Shown here piece after piece: positions 61,211 to 64,000 of a stretch of 64,000 nt of DNA. How positions within the stretch are numbered: the first letter of the stretch is position 1; every line of letters begins with the position of its first letter. The translations under genes were made by a program, and so were the position numbers. The notes beneath the pieces were generated by a model, which saw only the letters and a program-made list of their open reading frames with translations, was not told the origin of the DNA and did not search any database. Origin of the DNA: Williamsia sterculiae (GTDB lineage Bacteria > Actinomycetota > Actinomycetes > Mycobacteriales > Mycobacteriaceae); the NCBI RefSeq assembly GCF_900156495.1, contig NZ_FTNT01000003.1, positions 372,001 through 436,000 on the forward strand, given 5' to 3'.

Positions 61211-62289
61211 CCGGCCACCGCGGTCACCGGCCGCGTGTAGACGTCGATGTACCTCTCGACCATGCGGTCCGCCCCGCAGAACTCAATCGCCCGTCGCCGT
61301 GCGGCGTGGCGCGACAGTCGACCGGCATCCACCAGGGCCGCGGTCAGCGCGGACACGTCACCCGCGGGTGCGAGGCGGCCGCAGTCGGCGGTGATGATCT
61401 CCGGGATCCCGCCACGAGCGAAGGCCGCGACGGGAGTCCCGCAAGCCAATGCCTCGGCGACGACGAGACCGTACGGCTCGTCCCAGACCGGGGTCACGAT
61501 GGCCACGGAGGCGGACCCGACCACCCGGGCCAGCTCCTGTTGCCGCAGGTGACCGAGGTAGCGGTGGGACCCTCCCAGCAACGGTCGCACCTGGCGGTCG
61601 TAGTAGTCCGGATCGGCGATCGGCCCGGCCAGACGAAGTCCGACGCCGGCACGGGTCGCCGCGTGCAGCGCCAGGTGGGGCGCCTTCTCCGGAACGATCC
61701 GGCCGGACCAGACGGCATGGCCACCACCCGGGCCCACCGGCCATTCGTCCGGCGATATCCCGTTGTGGACGACGTCCACGTCTCCCGCCACCCGACGCCA
61801 CTGTCGGGCGGTGTGGTCACTCACCGCCGCGAAGCCCGACGCCGAACCCGCACGCACCACCGGTTCGAGCCACGGCAGGGGCGGGGTGTGCAACGTGGTC
61901 AACATCGGACGTCGCAGGGACGAGGACATCGCGATCGGCAGCGGATGCAGGCTGTGGTTGTGCACCACATCGAACTCATCGGGTCGTCCCGCCAACTCGG
62001 TCATCAACGAGAGATACGCGTGGTCTTCGGCCAGGGTGGGCATCATCCCGAGGTCCGGGCCGTGGTCGGCGACCGACGGGCTGCGAGCGATGTCGAGATG
62101 TCTGACACGGATCTCGTCGCAGGGCCGAGGTGTCGACGACCCTTCGGCTGCGAACAACGTGACCCGGTGGCCGCGATCGGCCAGTGAGGTGGCCAGGGCA
62201 TGGACATGCGCCTCGAGCCCGCCGGCGAACGGCTCGACGATGGGGAATCGCGACGGTCCCAGCAGCGCCACCCGCAGGCCGGCCGTCAT
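61207..62289 (-). CDS. GT4-family glycosyltransferase
   Basis: A 360-residue GT-B glycosyltransferase. The N-domain includes PFAGGLEAHVHALATSLADR (GGxE/H acceptor loop) and EFDVVHNHSLHPLPIA. The C-domain has AVWSGRIVPEKAPHLALHAA, the catalytic EPYGLVVAEALACGTPVAAF (E-x7-E) and RGGIPEIITADCGRLAPAGD. It transfers a sugar with retention. The start overlaps the upstream gene stop and its stop overlaps the next start, so the locus is one coupled operon. Confidence 0.88.
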   Translation of the reverse strand: MTAGLRVALLGPSRFPIVEPFAGGLEAHVHALATSLADRGHRVTLFAAEGSSTPRPCDEIRVRHLDIARSPSVADHGPDLGMMPTLAEDHAYLSLMTELAGRPDEFDVVHNHSLHPLPIAMSSSLRRPMLTTLHTPPLPWLEPVVRAGSASGFAAVSDHTARQWRRVAGDVDVVHNGISPDEWPVGPGGGHAVWSGRIVPEKAPHLALHAATRAGVGLRLAGPIADPDYYDRQVRPLLGGSHRYLGHLRQQELARVVGSASVAIVTPVWDEPYGLVVAEALACGTPVAAFARGGIPEIITADCGRLAPAGDVSALTAALVDAGRLSRHAARRRAIEFCGADRMVERYIDVYTRPVTAVAG

Positions 62290-63368
62290 ACGGCCACGCC
62301 GACGCGGCGGTCGAGCACCTCGCGGTAGATCCGTTCGTGCGCCGCGGCGATCTGTTCGCGCTGGGATCGACGCGCCGCAGCGCTCACCTGCGGTGGCCTG
62401 TCACGCATCTCGTAAGCGCTGCGTAGCGCCTCCCGCAAGCTCTCCGGGTCGAACCGGCGCGCGCCGAAACCGAATGTGCGGCAGGCCTGCTGCGACCGGT
62501 GGTGTCCGCAGTCGGCCACCACCGCGGTCACGCCGAGATCATGGCATGCCTCCAGCCAACCCGAATGCGTACCGAAGCGATACGGCATCACCGATACGTC
62601 GATGTCGGACAGGTACTCCCACAGCTGATCATCGGAGAAGCGTGGATGGACACGAACGTCGACACCGCGGACCGCCCGCCGCCGCAGCAGCGCGTGGGCG
62701 ACGTCGCGGCGCGATGCGTCGGCGGCGTCGTCCAACACGTGGCTGTCCAGGTCGATGCGGACCGTCGCCGTCGGCAGGTCGCGTACCGCGTCGATCACGG
62801 TGTCGACGACGGTCAGGGGATCCAGATTCGCTCGCAGACTCTTCGCGTGCAGACCGACGACGAACTCCTCCCGCGGCCGTCGGGCCATTCCGATGAGGTG
62901 CAACGGGGCCACGTGTGGGTGCGCGATCACGGTCGCCGATCTCGACCATCGCCGCTCGATCTCGTCGGCCGCGGATGCGGTGAGGGTGATCAGCGCGTCT
63001 GCAGCCGGTATCAGCACGTCGAGTTGGGCGAGATGTGCGGTGTCGTCGGCGAAGTGGGGATTGTGCAGGTCGTGCACGGTGAACACCAGAGGTTTGCCCA
63101 GTCCACGCAACACCGTCACGAGCGAGGTCAACTCATCGGTCGAATAGTGTTCGAACCCGAAGTGCAGATGGATCAGGTCGAAAGTGTCCTGCTGTGAGAC
63201 AACGTATTCAGGTTCCAACCAGCGCGGGGGCCACCATTGTTCGGCGGTGAGTGCATCCGGCGGTACCGGGTCGGGAAGGCGGACGACGGCGACGTCAGCG
63301 AGATCACCAGGGACGCGCAGATGCGCGACATAGGCGTGTCCGGTGGGCACCGAGGCCACGGAGATCAC
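62286..63368 (-). CDS. Glycosyltransferase, first gene of the operon
   Basis: A 360-residue GT-B-type protein from GTG 63368 (GGAGG upstream); the longer frame to 63479 adds unrelated residues. N-domain: FDLIHLHFGFEHYSTDELTS and PLVFTVHDLHNPHFADDTA. C-domain: FVVGLHAKSLRANLDPLTVV, LWEYLSDIDVSVMPYRFGTH and a late GVTAVVADCGHHR. The catalytic E-x7-E motif is weaker than in its neighbour, so assignment to a GT family is tentative. Divergent from the WcbI-like gene with 145 bases between. Confidence 0.78.
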   Translation of the reverse strand: MISVASVPTGHAYVAHLRVPGDLADVAVVRLPDPVPPDALTAEQWWPPRWLEPEYVVSQQDTFDLIHLHFGFEHYSTDELTSLVTVLRGLGKPLVFTVHDLHNPHFADDTAHLAQLDVLIPAADALITLTASAADEIERRWSRSATVIAHPHVAPLHLIGMARRPREEFVVGLHAKSLRANLDPLTVVDTVIDAVRDLPTATVRIDLDSHVLDDAADASRRDVAHALLRRRAVRGVDVRVHPRFSDDQLWEYLSDIDVSVMPYRFGTHSGWLEACHDLGVTAVVADCGHHRSQQACRTFGFGARRFDPESLREALRSAYEMRDRPPQVSAAARRSQREQIAAAHERIYREVLDRRVGVAV

Positions 63369-63513
63369 AGGCGGGGGTCCTCCATCGACAGACGGGGTGT
63401 GAGGCAAGCGAGATATAAAGGGGTGTGTCAACCACCCGGCCCGACTGTTCGAGAGGGGGAATCGTGCTTCGGGTACCACCTTATCGTGCCCCTACGACGG
63501 CAGGCATCACCAC

Positions 63514-64000
63514 GTGACCGACATCGACCCGAGAACCCGCCATTTCGGGTCTTTTTACCGCCTGGACCAGCCACGACGTGACGAGCGCCCGCTGTGGGTC
63601 ATCTGGGGCAACTGCCAGGCCGAAGCCCTACGGGTACTCCTCGCGTCGGCACCCGACGTCGGCATCCGCACCGTCCGCGTCCCTCCGGTCCACGAACTCG
63701 AAGCCGGCGACATCCCCTTCGTCCGCGAGTTGCTCGCCGACACGCAGGTATTGCTGTCCCAACCGGTCCGCGACGGTTACCGGGAACTCCCCATCGGAAC
63801 CGCGGACGCCATCGCGATGATGCCGGTGACGTCGCGGGTGGTCCGTTGGCCGGTGGTGCGCTACGCGGGGCTACACCCGTTCCAGATCATCGTGCGTGAC
63901 CCGGCGGACATGTCGTCGAATCCACCCGTGGTCCCGTACCACGACCTCCGCACCGTGCTCTGCGCCCGCGATGCCGTGCGCGACCGTCGGATCTACGACT
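63514..64000 (+). CDS. WcbI-family polysaccharide biosynthesis protein, N-terminal part (cut by window end)
   Basis: From GTG 63514 the frame stays open to the window end, giving 162 residues. The N-terminal WcbI hallmark LWVIWGNCQAEALRVLLASA is clear, followed by ELEAGDIPFVRELLADTQVL, VRDGYRELPIGTADAIAMMP and YAGLHPFQII. WcbI was first seen in capsule synthesis in Burkholderia and is a putative acetyltransferase or esterase acting on polysaccharide. Divergent from the four glycosyltransferase genes, which supports a surface-glycan role. Confidence 0.82.
   Translation, partial: MTDIDPRTRHFGSFYRLDQPRRDERPLWVIWGNCQAEALRVLLASAPDVGIRTVRVPPVHELEAGDIPFVRELLADTQVLLSQPVRDGYRELPIGTADAIAMMPVTSRVVRWPVVRYAGLHPFQIIVRDPADMSSNPPVVPYHDLRTVLCARDAVRDRRIYD

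Noticed and set aside
1-64000. CRISPR arrays, tRNA/rRNA genes, prophage or insertion sequences
   Set aside because: Reading through both strands I found no spaced direct repeats, cloverleaf-like genes, transposases or integrases; the only tandem repeat is the coding one at 42588-42683.

Overview
This window is high-GC actinobacterial chromosome from the Mycobacteriales; Gordonia or a close relative fits best. The evidence is GTG starts with GTGA/ATGA operon overlaps, leaderless promoters, F420-type split-barrel proteins, an RbpA gene, a DUF222/HNH gene, and a backbone whose gene set I recall from the M. tuberculosis helY to rbpA interval (Rv2092c down to Rv2050). Genus is inferred from memory, not from a search.

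Layout. 0-5.2 kb is core: the C-terminus of HelY, a DUF4333 membrane protein, a 5'-3' exonuclease, an M24 dipeptidase, a hydrolase and an F420-dependent (Rv2074-type) protein. 5.2-16.6 kb is accessory: alpha/beta hydrolase, VOC proteins, alcohol dehydrogenase, MFS exporter with an XRE regulator, a TetR/NAD(P)-binding protein pair and a flavodoxin. It holds three broken genes: a DUF222/HNH gene that has lost its nuclease core, a methyltransferase with a one-base frameshift, and a metallo-beta-lactamase-fold gene with an internal stop. 16.6-20.2 kb encodes a heterodimeric ABC exporter with one dead ATP site. 20.4-22.4 kb is a lower-GC gene fusing a TerD domain to a PD-(D/E)XK nuclease-like domain.

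22.5-35.5 kb is the aerobic cobalamin (corrin ring) cluster: an SDR gene followed by cobL-cobM-cobK on the plus strand, cobG-cobH-cobIJ converging from the minus strand, then a lipase and an acetyltransferase, then cobN behind a cobalamin riboswitch. 35.5-41.3 kb is core: fxsA, an amidohydrolase, lnt, ppm1, rbpA and a small zinc-finger-like protein.

41.3-50.2 kb is a Ter stress module. A tightly overlapped minus-strand operon encodes a coiled-coil protein, a CitE-like lyase, a fused PRTase-TRSP-StiP-PELOTA protein, a HAD phosphatase and a double-TerD protein. Divergently, a canonical TerD and a DUF475/TerC-like membrane protein are encoded. This matches the predicted Ter-linked nucleoside-like metabolite pathway. 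The TerD-nuclease fusion 20 kb away shares the same variant TerD domain and may be its effector.

50.2-59.3 kb is mixed housekeeping and signalling: class III cyclase preceded by a small overlapping ORF, rhomboid-like protein, YceI, deazaflavin-type protein, guanine deaminase, GGDEF protein, reductases and an amine oxidase. 59.3-64 kb holds four translationally coupled glycosyltransferase genes and, divergently, a WcbI-like gene cut by the window edge, suggesting a surface glycan locus. I see no tRNA, rRNA, CRISPR array or insertion sequence. No gene-free stretch exceeds 300 bases; the 259 bases between 20184 and 20444 hold nothing I can define.
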